Assembly: GCA_000467715.1 (NCBI GenBank) | Contig: AJFK01000612.1 | Coordinates: forward strand, 272,024 to 336,023 | Origin: Hysterium pulicare CBS 123377 | Taxonomy: Eukaryota > Ascomycota > Dothideomycetes > Hysteriales > Hysteriaceae | Length of the DNA stretch: 64,000 bases | Direction of reading: 5' to 3' | Part shown: one piece after another, positions 35,496-45,615 of the stretch | How the letters are laid out: each line of letters begins with the position of its first letter | Numbering within the stretch: position 1 is the first letter of the stretch | Position numbers and translations under genes: made by a program | Notes under the pieces: generated by a model | What the model was told of the DNA's origin: nothing | What the model saw: the letters and a program-made list of their open reading frames with translations, nothing else | Database searches by the model: none

Positions 35496-37578
35496 TCAAT
35501 ACTCCAACGTAACCTCCTGCCCCTTAACCTTCCCAATCACAATCTCGGGCGCATACTTCGGTATGACCTCATCATCATGCAACATCTCAAACTCCTCCGT
35601 CGCATCCTTACCCATATGGCTGAACAGCGCCTGGGGTCCACCGGGGTGCTCATCCACCCAGTTCGTGACATCCATCACAATACCCTTCACCGCGATCCAC
35701 AGATCGTCTTTCTTGTTGTGCTTCGCGACTTCCTCGAGCGAGAACTCTTTATCCGGGATGCTGAACTTCTTGGGTGAGTTTGGCTTGCTGACTTTGCCTG
35801 GGTCTGAGGAGTCGGCTGAAGAACCTTTCATGACGGGGCCGGCGGACTTTTGGGACTGTTGCGAGGTTTTGGAGTCTGAGGATGAGGAGCCGGAGCTGCC
35901 GCTGCCGCTGCCCCATTCTACGGATACCTTGCCGGGTTGCGAGGGGTCGATGTGGAGGGAGATTTGGCCGAGACGTTGAGCTGCGGAGCCGCCGCCGTTG
36001 TTGAGAGCTTGTTGGAAGAGATAGCGAGATGCTGACTCGCCTGCGACACGGCCGTAGACGACGCAGCCGAGGAGGGACGAACCACCCAGACGATTGGCAC
36101 CGTGAACACCACCAGCCAATTCACCGCAAACGAAGAGGCCGTCGAATGGTTTACCTTCAGAGTTTAAGCACTGGGCTTGGTCGTTGATTTCAATACCGCC
36201 CATGGTGAAGTGCAGGACGGGCTCCATTAGGGCGACGTGGAAGGTATCGTCAATGTTGAAGGGCAGGTTATGGAAGTATTTCTTGTTCCATGTGTCCTTC
36301 TTCTTACCATCTGCAATGGCATTGTAGTCCTGGAAAGACTCCGAGAGAGCCTGCTCGCCGCAACCGATCTCCTTAGCCAGCTCCTTGCCGGTCATCTTCT
36401 TCATTAGGCCACGACCTGAGTAGTGTCGAGTGTGGAAGTCGAGGATGTTTGAAGCTTTAGAGTTTAGAACAAGGCGAATCGGCCAATTGCCCTTCTTTTT
36501 CTCTTCCCACATCATCCCGGAGACGTAATCACGGTGGCCGAGGTCATCGCAGAAACGTTGACCTTTCTTATTCAAGAGAATACCACCTTCACCACGGAGA
36601 GCTTCGGCAGCCAAGAATTTGGTCTTTGCCGTTGGATCTTTAGGATCTACCAAACCGGTAGGATGTACTTGGACTTTGTCCATGTCAATGCCATTTGCTC
36701 CAATTGACATTAGCATCTTGTGTCCATCACCAGTGGCATGTGCACCGTTTGTGGTCGAGAGGTCATACGTGTCCGGTCGGTGCTGCTTCAACAGCGAATC
36801 CTCTGTGAAATCTGCTGCATATCCACCAGTCGCAAGCACGACAGGTCCTTCAACTGTAGTCTCTTCGCCATTGAAAAGGTACGTTACACCAGTCGCGGTA
36901 TTGCCATCCTTGTTGACCTTCGTCACCTTGGCCTTCTTGACGAGCTGAACTCGGTCTGGCTCGGCTTCGGCCAATTCTTCAAATCTTTGCATCAGAGCAT
37001 ATGTGATGGCCATACCAGGAAACTTGGCATCGTGGCCACGATGTGTTCGGGGTTGGGAGTGACCACTGTGCAAAGTTAGCGAATCAATTCAAAATGTCAA
37101 TACTGCAACCAACTACGTACCCTAACCGGGAAACAAGAGTCAGATCGAGGTTGAAGACATCCTGTAACCATTCGACGGCGGCAGCGGACTTGTAGGTAAG
37201 CACCTTGATTAAATCCGGTCGGGCCTTGTCTCTGGCAGACTTGAGAGTATCATCGTAGAATTGCTTGACGCTGTCGGCAATCTTGTGGTCGACTTGTGTT
37301 CTCGTGAGGGCGCCATTTATACCCGAGGTTGCCTTTGTGGAGTTGCCTCCCATGAAGTCTGCCAAACGTCAGAACGAAGCTGAATTCAAGCCAACGAGTG
37401 TGGGTTGTCACGTACTGTTCTTGTCGAGAAGCAATACATTTCCGCCGGATAGATAGATGGTATGAGCAGCGCTCAAGCCGGATACTGGAGTAATTGGTTA
37501 GTTGGCCATGCGTCGTGATGTCGCAGCCGCGGAATGTTGCTTACATCCAGCACCAACCACAATGATTCTCTGCGGCAT
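35496..37578 (-). CDS. OSM1: FAD fumarate reductase with C-terminal cytochrome b5 domain
   Basis: Four exons: 37578-37545, 37484-37416, 37358-37121 and 37065-35496, about 636 aa. It reduces fumarate to succinate using FADH2, regenerating oxidised flavin, in yeast in mitochondria and ER. The N-terminus has the dinucleotide fold MPQRIIVVGAGLSG, then NFMGGNSTKATSGING. VQVHPTGL and GANRLGGSSLLGC are typical substrate and FAD residues. After a Ser-rich linker (about residues 490-545) comes a cytochrome b5 domain with the haem-ligand motif DEHPGG and the second His in EMLHDDE. No mitochondrial presequence is visible before the FAD fold, so location is uncertain. The first two exons are very short (34 and 69 bases) and are placed by exact phase and motif match. 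Confidence 0.93.
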
Positions 37579-38840
37579 AATGGCAGCTTAGACGATGGGA
37601 AAGGAGATGGTAGATGTCACAGGTGGCTAAGAGAGAGGAAGTTGAAGACTTGCTTGTGATTTGGAAGTCAAAGGAAGTCTGGTGGGTTAAGTAGTGATAC
37701 ACTCCCCTCGGCCTGGATCTAGCAATACCTCGGCGCGGAGAAAGGCAGCTAGGCCGCACTCGGAATGAATGTTCGGCGGGCGTGGCGAATGGGAGCGTCA
37801 GCGATTGGAATGTCTTCGGGCTCATGCGACGCTTTTCAACACGCTCTGCACGTCCAAGCTCCGTCTGACGCTGCATGTGAAGCTTTTCCCTCGTCATGTG
37901 GCCTTTCAACACGTCCACACTCAGCCGCCATCAAGACCGAGCCACCCAGAATCCGGGGCAGTGCGCTAACTCAATCGTTTTCCATGCGTTCCATGCTGCT
38001 GCTTTTGCATGTGAAATCCTGCTGATTCGGCTTACGTTTCTCCGACGTCGTCTCATTATTCACTCCTCGTTTCTCCTTCTCTGGACCTTCATACTCTTCC
38101 AGGTTCTTGACCAAGGTATTGTACGCATAGATGGTCGTATTTCGCAGTAAACTTCGGGTTGGATCAGTGCAGACTTCTTAGCAAGCCAACCTCGCCGACA
38201 ATTGCAGAGTGCAGGAAGCAGAAGTCAAACACCGCGGCGTCTGACCCCGGCGTAGATTTCTTACTATTGATCACCAAGAAGTATTTATGGTCAATACCTG
38301 ACTTCGAACAGCTTGACTTGGCTAACTTCTCTTAGCTTTGTTTTTGAAATATGTAGAAAAACCTACTAATGAGTCTGAACTGGCCCTAGGGTGAGCCAAC
38401 TGGCCTCATCGGTTAGACTTTGGACCACACCCTAAAATGTGATAGGTAACTGGGACTTATCTAGAAGCAGCTTATTTCCTAAAGTCTACTCTAGAGTAGA
38501 GAAATAATTATTTCCTAGAATATAAGCTCAACCTAGTTTAGAGTAAGTAAGTAGATGCTGGTGTGGTTGAGAGATTGTATGGCATTTCAGTGCTGCACGC
38601 AAACGTCAGTTGCACTCGCCCCAACGCGTTGACATCATTTTCCATCTTTATACGCACAAAAGAGCCTAGTTCTGGTATAGATCTGTTTCTGCCCGGTATT
38701 ACTGGCAGAGAATAATTCCAGTCCGAAGTACCCCCCTTTTTGGAGGACAAAATTTCTCATTTCGCCAGAAACAGTACAGCCTCGTTAGACAAACCCATCA
38801 TTTGGGTTTGAGGCGCTCCAAGCCCAGAGCTATCAAACCC
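37579..38840. other. Intergenic region, 3' to the 38,841 gene
   Basis: About 1.26 kb between fumarate reductase's start and the 3' end of the next minus-strand gene. It should hold the fumarate reductase promoter. No supported gene. An AT-rich strip at 38,355-38,560 holds the palindrome listed separately. Confidence 0.5.
38485..38500. repeat. Perfect 16-base palindrome in AT-rich strip
   Basis: TCTACTCTAGAGTAGA is its own reverse complement. It is flanked by two copies of TTATTTCCTA (38,472-38,481 and 38,508-38,517). The wider block could be a relic of a small inverted-repeat element, or a binding site; no target-site duplication is obvious. Confidence 0.45.
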
Positions 38841-40085
38841 TCAATCCACAACCCATTCATCTGTCCAGAAATCTCTCACGCAGCCAGCCGTCTCCTCACC
38901 CAACGCAACATCCAAGACATCCCTCCCATTCTCATCCATTTGCCCCTTCAGAGTGAGAAGCACCACCTCTTGCAGACTTCCCGCCACGTCGCTCAGGCTG
39001 ACGACTTCCGAACTACTCAATTTAGCCCGGGTCGTGCAGAATGGCAAGAGTGTCATTCCAGCACTCACTGGACGATAAGAATCGGAAAAGATACGGCCGC
39101 TGCGACTTCCGGGCATTGATGCGTCATACTGCACCTGCTGACCTTGTCTTGGGCCCTGAAAATGCGCTGCTGGACCTTGCGTAGGCAAATGCAGATTATT
39201 AGGAAATAGTGCAGGTCTATTTGGTGACCTAGGTGGAATTGGCGGCGGTACTATTCTCTGGCTCGCCGGCCCTGTCGGCGCCGATAATGGGGGCTTAATA
39301 CTATGTTCGGCAAAGGAAGAGGAGTTTGATTGATTTTGCTTATATGGAGCTCCGTATTGCCACTGTCTCTGACGTTTTGGCGGAGGAGGCATATCATTCT
39401 CTCGGTGACCTATTGGCCGAACACTTCGTGGATGTGTTACCATATCCATCGGATCACTTTCCTGAACCAAGTCACTTAAATTGGACCTTTCATTCAACTC
39501 AGTAGTGGTTCCCAACGAATTGATTTTGCGTGGAATCAGCCTTTCTTTTCTCCACCAACCCTTTGTCCAAGAGCCGTTGTGCATACGTTCCGCTAACATC
39601 TGGAGTAACGTCTTCAAATTCCTCTCATCATCTAAAGGCAAGACTGCGAGCGATTCGAAGTACGGGTTGGCGTCCAACTGTTGCTGTAGAACAGCAAGCG
39701 AATGCGCTCCTGGAAAAACTGCTGTGCCGTCAAGGCCAACGTGATGGGCTTCATTAACCTGATCCAGGCTATCCTTTCGATCCTCTATGACGTTTGAGAC
39801 TAACAGGAAGATCGCTGCATAATCATGATAGCCGGCATTTGCCACGAATAATCTGATTCGGTCGACGGTGTTTTCCAATTTGTCTTGAGGTTCTACCATG
39901 GATCGTGTAAGGATGAGAATGCGGGCCCAGCGTGCACTCGATAGGTTCTTGAGCGGGACGGGGAAGGTGATGTCGTAGTCTTCATATGCATAGTTCTCTC
40001 TGAATCCAGGACTAGGCTCGCCATCCTCAAGGTATTTTACGAGCGATGTGCACGATGGTCGCAACTTCAGTCTCGAATGAAACAT
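38841..40085 (-). CDS. Protein of unknown function, ordered N-terminus and disordered middle
   Basis: One exon, 414 aa, ATG at 40,085 (MFHSRLKLRPSC). I do not recognise the family. Residues 40-185 look folded, with alternating hydrophobic strands and helices: ARWARILILTRSMV, YAAIFLLVSNVIE, GAHSLAVLQQQL and NLKTLLQMLAERM. A basic, Pro-rich stretch (PPPPKRQRQW) and a Ser/Pro-rich low-complexity middle follow. The end (from about 345) looks ordered again, with TLLPFCTTRAKLSSSEVVSLS, DVAGSLQEVVLLTL and an acidic C-terminus. No signal peptide or membrane segment. The KRQR patch could be a nuclear localisation signal. A DNA-repair or meiotic scaffold role is only a guess, so I give no function. Confidence 0.7.
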   Translation of the reverse strand: MFHSRLKLRPSCTSLVKYLEDGEPSPGFRENYAYEDYDITFPVPLKNLSSARWARILILTRSMVEPQDKLENTVDRIRLFVANAGYHDYAAIFLLVSNVIEDRKDSLDQVNEAHHVGLDGTAVFPGAHSLAVLQQQLDANPYFESLAVLPLDDERNLKTLLQMLAERMHNGSWTKGWWRKERLIPRKINSLGTTTELNERSNLSDLVQESDPMDMVTHPRSVRPIGHRENDMPPPPKRQRQWQYGAPYKQNQSNSSSFAEHSIKPPLSAPTGPASQRIVPPPIPPRSPNRPALFPNNLHLPTQGPAAHFQGPRQGQQVQYDASMPGSRSGRIFSDSYRPVSAGMTLLPFCTTRAKLSSSEVVSLSDVAGSLQEVVLLTLKGQMDENGRDVLDVALGEETAGCVRDFWTDEWVVD

Positions 40086-40939
40086 ATTGATGTTGGCAAG
40101 CTGAGGTAAAGAATGGATGCTTCTTGATAAATGCTAGAAAGGAGAGGATGTGTGCGTTGTAACAGAGGATGTTCGATAAATGTACGGGAATGATAGTTGT
40201 TGACGGCGTGATTGTTACATTGTGCGCTGATGGAATGAGGTTGGGCCCTCATGGTGCTCAACTCGGAAGTCACATCTGGGCATCAGCCAACCATGGATAT
40301 CCAGATAGTGCCTACCTACCCACGTAAGTTACAATGGGTCTAACCTTCGAGAACCCAGTGAAATGGGCACAGTGTGGTAAAGCTTTTGGGTTGGCTTGAG
40401 TATTACTTGAGCAGAGTTCTATTTTTGCGTTTTGCCTAGTAGAGTGGTGCTACATACTCGCAGGGTGCCTTCGCGACAAAGCTGGCCTCCGCCTTGGATC
40501 AAACACTTCGGACTCTGGGATGATGCCAACCTTTGCGCTGCCTCTTTTCAGTTCCTGTCTAATCATACAATCCACTAGCCAATACATAAACTCTAAACCA
40601 CTTCAGTATCCCAAGGAGAATTGATGAGAGGTGATATGCTCTTAATTGCGATGCGGCGGGTATTGTGTTTGGTGATCTTGACAGTAGAGTAGAAGTTAAT
40701 ACAAACATTTTATAATGACTTTTCAGGTATCGTGTTCTGGACCCTGGATGCTGAAATGCAAATAGCTACACGGGGTATCTTGAGAGGAGAACCCGAAATC
40801 GCGGGCACTGCGGACCCTTGGAAACTCCATAGAACAAATCAAGGCGAAGAGTCCCTAATATCGTACAGAAACGCCCCAGTGGCCAAAGAAGCTGGGATTT
40901 ACTAAACATACGAACTAGATTTGAGCACGCTTTGGGCGA
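40086..40939. other. Intergenic region between two minus-strand genes
   Basis: About 850 bases after the OPA3-like stop and before the start of the 38,841-40,085 gene. It should hold that gene's promoter. No supported gene or striking motif. Confidence 0.5.
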
Positions 40940-41728
40940 TTATTTCTCGCCTGTCGCAGCGGTTTTTGGAGTCGGCGGCGCATATGGTGGCGAAGACTGG
41001 ATGGGAGTCTTCTCCTCGATCTTTGTTTTCGAATCGGTGGTTTGCGTATCTGATTTGGATTTCAGAAACCCAAGCAATTTGCTCGAAGTTGGCTCTGGTG
41101 TCTGATGGGTCTTCAATTCTTCCAACTCGGCTTTCACTTCATTCAGTTCCGCTTGTAAGGATTCGAACTGATCTTCCAAATCGGATCGCTGGTTTTTGGC
41201 CTTCCTTCTCTGCCTCCACTGTTCAAAGACAATAACAGTAATGCCTACGGCGAAGATGAAGGCTTCCGAAACGAAATTCGCGCCCGTCTCTATTGCCTTT
41301 GCCTCGGAAAGCGGACGTATTCTTGGGGGCTTATTCTTGGCCGCTTCAGCCTTCTTCTTGATCGCCTCCCTCTCTTTCGTTGTCATTTGTTCTTCAGCTT
41401 TCATCTGAGCTTCTGTCTTAACCGTCGGAACTTGTGACCTTTTCCGTCTTGCGTCCGCTTCCGCAACCTCTTTTGCTATCTGTCGGTCAATCACTGCAGG
41501 ATCTTGAAGCAGTCCTAGTCGCATTCGCATGTCGATTCTGTGGAGACTTTGCGCAAAACGAACACAGAGTTTCCTGAAACGTTCGTGTTCGTGAGCATTC
41601 CTTTTAATGGTATTCTAAGGAAATTCACGTCAGATCCAGATTCTTTTATTGGCATTGTCTACACTCACCGCGATTGGCTTTGCTAATGTCCTCACGAACA
41701 ACGAGGTAATCTTTAGAGTGAGCGACAT
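40940..41728 (-). CDS. OPA3-like mitochondrial protein
   Basis: Two exons: 41728-41669 and 41614-40940, about 244 aa. It belongs to the OPA3 family, whose human member (optic atrophy 3) lies at mitochondrial membranes and influences morphology. The start MSLTLKITSLFVRTLAKPIA is followed across the intron by NTIKRNAHEH and FRKLCVRFAQSLHRIDMRMR, typical of the family's N-terminal block. A middle block with PLSEAKAIETGANFVSEAFI leads into the hydrophobic helix FIFAVGITVIVFEQW (near residues 125-145) and a coiled-coil (RSDLEDQFESLQAELNEVKA). The acidic, Ser/Pro-rich tail is longer than in animals. It is divergently arranged with the polo-like kinase, about 520 bases apart. Confidence 0.93.
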
Positions 41729-42250
41729 GTTGGACTAGGGGGGTTTGGGATAAAGTCGAGGGAGTTCAGGCATTGACTCGAATGAGATGCCTCGTGGCAC
41801 GCCTAGACAATCATGATATCGAAATCAGGTCATGGCAGAACGAGAAGAATAGGTCAGAAAGATCAATGACTGTTTAAGTGTGATCAATGGAAAGTTGAGG
41901 TTGCCTTCGGAGTTGTCGGCGCTCGCTTCCTGCAGGTGCTTGCCAGCACCAGGCACGCAAATCACCAGGCGGGCCGGGAAGGTGGTCTACCACCAGTCTA
42001 TTCACTCCGGGCACCTCCTGCTAATAAGATTGAAGTCGTAGAATAAGGAAAATAGAATTGGCTATGCTCGTTCACTTTGTAAAGTCGCACTGGGACATCG
42101 GCATGCATATCAGATGATAGCTTGGTCTAACCAGATTGGGCTTGGCGGTCGCTTGCTAGGGTAACAAGGCTGGCTTGTTTGTTGATTTCGGCTTGACGAA
42201 CATGAACACTCCACCAACCGAGCATCACCAACACCACCACTCTTTAGCTA
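41729..42250. promoter_or_regulatory. Shared divergent promoter of OPA3-like and PLK genes
   Basis: About 520 bases between the ATGs of the minus-strand OPA3-like gene and the plus-strand kinase gene. No gene is visible in it. It must hold both promoters; co-regulation is not shown. Confidence 0.5.
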
Positions 42251-44983
42251 ATGTCTACCTCTGTCCATGCTGATGCTCCCCCTGCGGTGGTGAGTGATCC
42301 ATCAGGATTGCAATATGCTACGGGACCTCAACTTGGCAAAGGCGGGTTTGCCATCTGCCACCGCGCAGAGCTTCTGGATCGTAGCAAGCCTTCTGGAAAC
42401 GTGATTGCTCTGAAAATCGTCAAATCCAAGATGGAGCCCCCAAAACTGGCACAAAAGGTAATGCCGCCGTTACTTTAATATCGCTTTGTACTGACTGTTC
42501 ACAAAGTTTGTAACGGAGCTTCAAATCCACTCAAAACTGTCTCATCCCAATATCGTCGAATTCCACCGCGCCTTTTCCTACGAATTGAGCACCTATGTAG
42601 TGCTAGAAGTATGCGAGAATGGATCTCTTGCCGACGCCATCAAGAAACGAAAATACTTTACCATGCCCGAGATCCGGCGATTCATGATTCAGACATGTGG
42701 AGCCATCAAATACCTACATCACAGAAGTATCGTACATAGAGATTTGAAGACAGGGAACCTCTTCTTGGATAAAGACATGAATATCAAAGTAGGGGATTTC
42801 GGGTTAGCAGCATTGCTTGTCTCGCCCAACGACCTGGGCGCAATCCGTCGGACGACTATGTGCGGTACACCAAACTACCTAGCTCCAGAGGTACTCGAGA
42901 AGACCGGAAAAGGCCACGACGAAAAGGTCGACTTATGGGCCATCGGAATAATGATGTAATGATGTATAGCCAGGATGTTGAACTTCTGCTGACAAGTATA
43001 GGTACACACTAGCTGTTGGTCGAGCACCTTTCCATGCCGCGAAACGAGAGGATATCTACAAGAAGCTGCAGAGACGGGAATACAACTGGCCTGAATTAGC
43101 GAAGTTTCCAAATGAGATATCGGAGGATCTGAGGGACGTTGTTGGATCTTTACTCGTACCCGAGGATGATCGGCCATCACCGGATGAGATCGTGAGCCAT
43201 GCGTTCTTCAAATTAGGTTTTATCCCATTGCAGCTTGACAAGGGTTGTACATCACGAGTGCCAAAATGGTCCAAAATTCGCCCACCAACGGCATCGACCA
43301 TCAAACGAGGATACTCCGATGATTGGTACAAAGTATGCAAAGCTTCCGGGGTTGGTGAATATGAACCTGGAAAGACCTTTGGCATCTTCGGTGGCCGAAA
43401 GATCCGATCAGTAGCGAGGGACTGCTATAAAGAGATCGAATCAGGGAAACAGCCTACGATACCATTTGCTAAAGATAGGGTCTACCAGCTGGAGCATTCA
43501 CGATGGCCTTTGCAAGGATCTGGTGGTTTGAGTGAGATTGCAGAGGAAAAAGAGTCATCCTCTGAAGGACAAGCCCTTCTGGAGACAGCAGGGAATGACC
43601 GCACACGAGCACCACCAAACCGTGATGTGCCGAGGGACGATCAGACCCCACCTCTCAAAGAGAATGTCGAGCCAGTGCAGAAATCAGATACAGTGAGAAG
43701 GATTGTGGACAGGCCGACCCGGATGAGATCAGTCCGAAAAATTTCGAATCCAGATCGAGTGACTGCAATCACGGCCCCAATCCGAGCTCCTCGAATTACG
43801 CGAACGCTTCAACGTACAAAGTCGGCAAGAGAGGCAACGAAGCCCAAAGATGAGCAAGCGCCTGAAGAAATGCAACAGCGGAAACCAGGGAATACCTTAC
43901 GATCTTCAGAGATTCCCCGCTCTTCATCTGGAATGCATTCGCCGGCGATTGTGGACCTAGTATCTCCTGAGCCGGATCGTGCCATTATTCCACTCACCGA
44001 TCCCACGACTGTACTAGCAAGAGTCTCGAAATTCAGAGACAATGTTGCGCGCGCACTTGCGAAGAGACCTTCTGCTACAAGACGAGCAGAGCCACCACAA
44101 ATGCCCTACGTATCAAAATGGGTAGACTACTCAAGGAAGCACGGTGTGGGATACGTATTGGAGGATGGTACCATTGGATGTGTTCTCAACGCCACCTCAC
44201 GCAGTCCCGTCACTGATGTCGTTGTACGTGATGGATTTACCTATTTGTCCAAGTTAGCAAAGGACCCGAAGTATCTCGAGAAAATCCCAATTGAGTATTA
44301 TGCAGACTCGGCTGCAGATGGGATCCAACGCATTCAAGTCGACAAAGAACGAAGACGTTCAACGAGCGCCATTTGGATGAAGTTTGGGAGGTATATGTGC
44401 CAGCAGTTAGGACAGGTTGAAGGCCGTTCGGTGGCTGCGACGAATTCAACGCCAAGCTCTTTCGTAAGATTTTACCAACGACTGGGTGACGTCGGTATTT
44501 GGGGCTTCGTAGACGGCTCTTTCCAGGTAAGTCCTCCTGCTTTGATCGTGTCCTTTTGACGTTTTGCTAACTGGTCCTTCAAAGTTCAACTTTCCAGATC
44601 ACACGAAGCTGGTTTTCTCCCCCGACGCTGGGTACTCTGTCTTCACCTGCCTACCACTAGAAGCCACCGAGTATCTTGCAAACAATGGCGAGGTTCCGTT
44701 CAAGTTCATCCGAAATCGCGAAATCCTACAGGGCTCCCTCCAGACGCTCCTTTATGGGTCGTCGGAAGTTTCAATCTCATATAGGCAAATTACGGAGGCC
44801 AATTGCCTACGACAGAAACTGGAATTTATCCTTTGTATTATGGACGAGTGGCTTGCGGCTGGAGGTCTAGGTTGCATATCAAACGCTGAAAAGTTGAGGT
44901 GGGAAGGGCCTCAGTTGGAAGACAACAAGAAGCAAGATTGGGTTACAGTTGGGCGTTTTGGCGGCGATGGGCGCGAAGCATGA
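42251..44983 (+). CDS. Polo-like kinase with two polo boxes
   Basis: Four exons: 42251-42457, 42507-42955, 43002-44526 and 44585-44983, about 859 aa. The kinase domain (residues 20-290) has the P-loop LGKGGFA, the Lys in ALKIVKS, HRDLKTGN, DFG and a T-loop RRTTMCGTPNYLAPE. A long linker (about 290-590) has a Trp/Lys-rich part (VPKWSKIRPP) and a basic disordered part. Polo box 1 contains VSKWVDYSRKHGVGY and polo box 2 contains FPDHTKLVF, keeping the Trp and the His-x-Lys pincer that bind phosphopeptides in human PLK1. It should phosphorylate cell-cycle substrates in the nucleus and at spindle poles. The linker is unlike canonical Cdc5, so it may be a second, divergent fungal PLK rather than the Cdc5 orthologue. 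Confidence 0.9.
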
Positions 44984-45615
44984 TATTGATATTAACGGAG
45001 TCGGGTTCGTTTCAGAGCATTGGAGTTGGGGAAACCAGCGATACTTCTATTCGCATCAGCTTGGCGTTTTCGTAGTCAGACCTTTTACAGGTTCTATCGA
45101 TGTCTCTTGAAGACGAAATGATGGTGCAGTCTCGTAGATTGACTTGAAATGCAATTCATACACTTGAACAGATTCCATGATAAGGACTAGCGTGACAGGA
45201 AGCCTACCTACCTAGGCACTCACAAGGCAGCCAGTTTTCAGTAGCGGAAACCAGCATACTGATGCAATTCACGAAAAGAACGATGTTGACGCAAGGCGCA
45301 TTCGCAGAGGATTGCGCGTTCTCGTTGACACAGCCACAATGCTCACTTTGATTCCTTAACTTAACAACCCCAATGTGGCTTGTGCGTGCGTGGGCTTTCC
45401 GACCGCCGCCGCTGAACGTCAGAGGATCGCTGCCCACTTCGTACTTTGACCTTCAAACTCTTACAACAACCTATTCTACCTCCCCCACGCCTCTCGCTTT
45501 TCTCTCCAACTCTTTCCCTGTTCCTATCTATTTCTTCTTTCCTCGAAGTCTTACCTCTTTCCCGTTGGATAACCTGAAAGTACGGAGGATCTGAGGGCGC
45601 ATTTGGGCTCCAATC
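44984..45615. other. Intergenic region with myosin I promoter
   Basis: Between PLK's stop and the myosin ATG. The plus strand is pyrimidine-rich near 45,468-45,560, typical of 5' UTRs or core promoters of highly expressed fungal genes. No supported gene. Confidence 0.5.
45468..45560 (+). promoter_or_regulatory. Pyrimidine-rich tract upstream of myosin I
   Basis: A C/T-rich stretch (for example CTACCTCCCCC, TTTCCCTGTTCC, TTTCTTCTTTCC) ends about 55 bases before the ATG at 45,616. CT tracts of this kind mark transcription starts of filamentous fungal genes. Confidence 0.4.
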
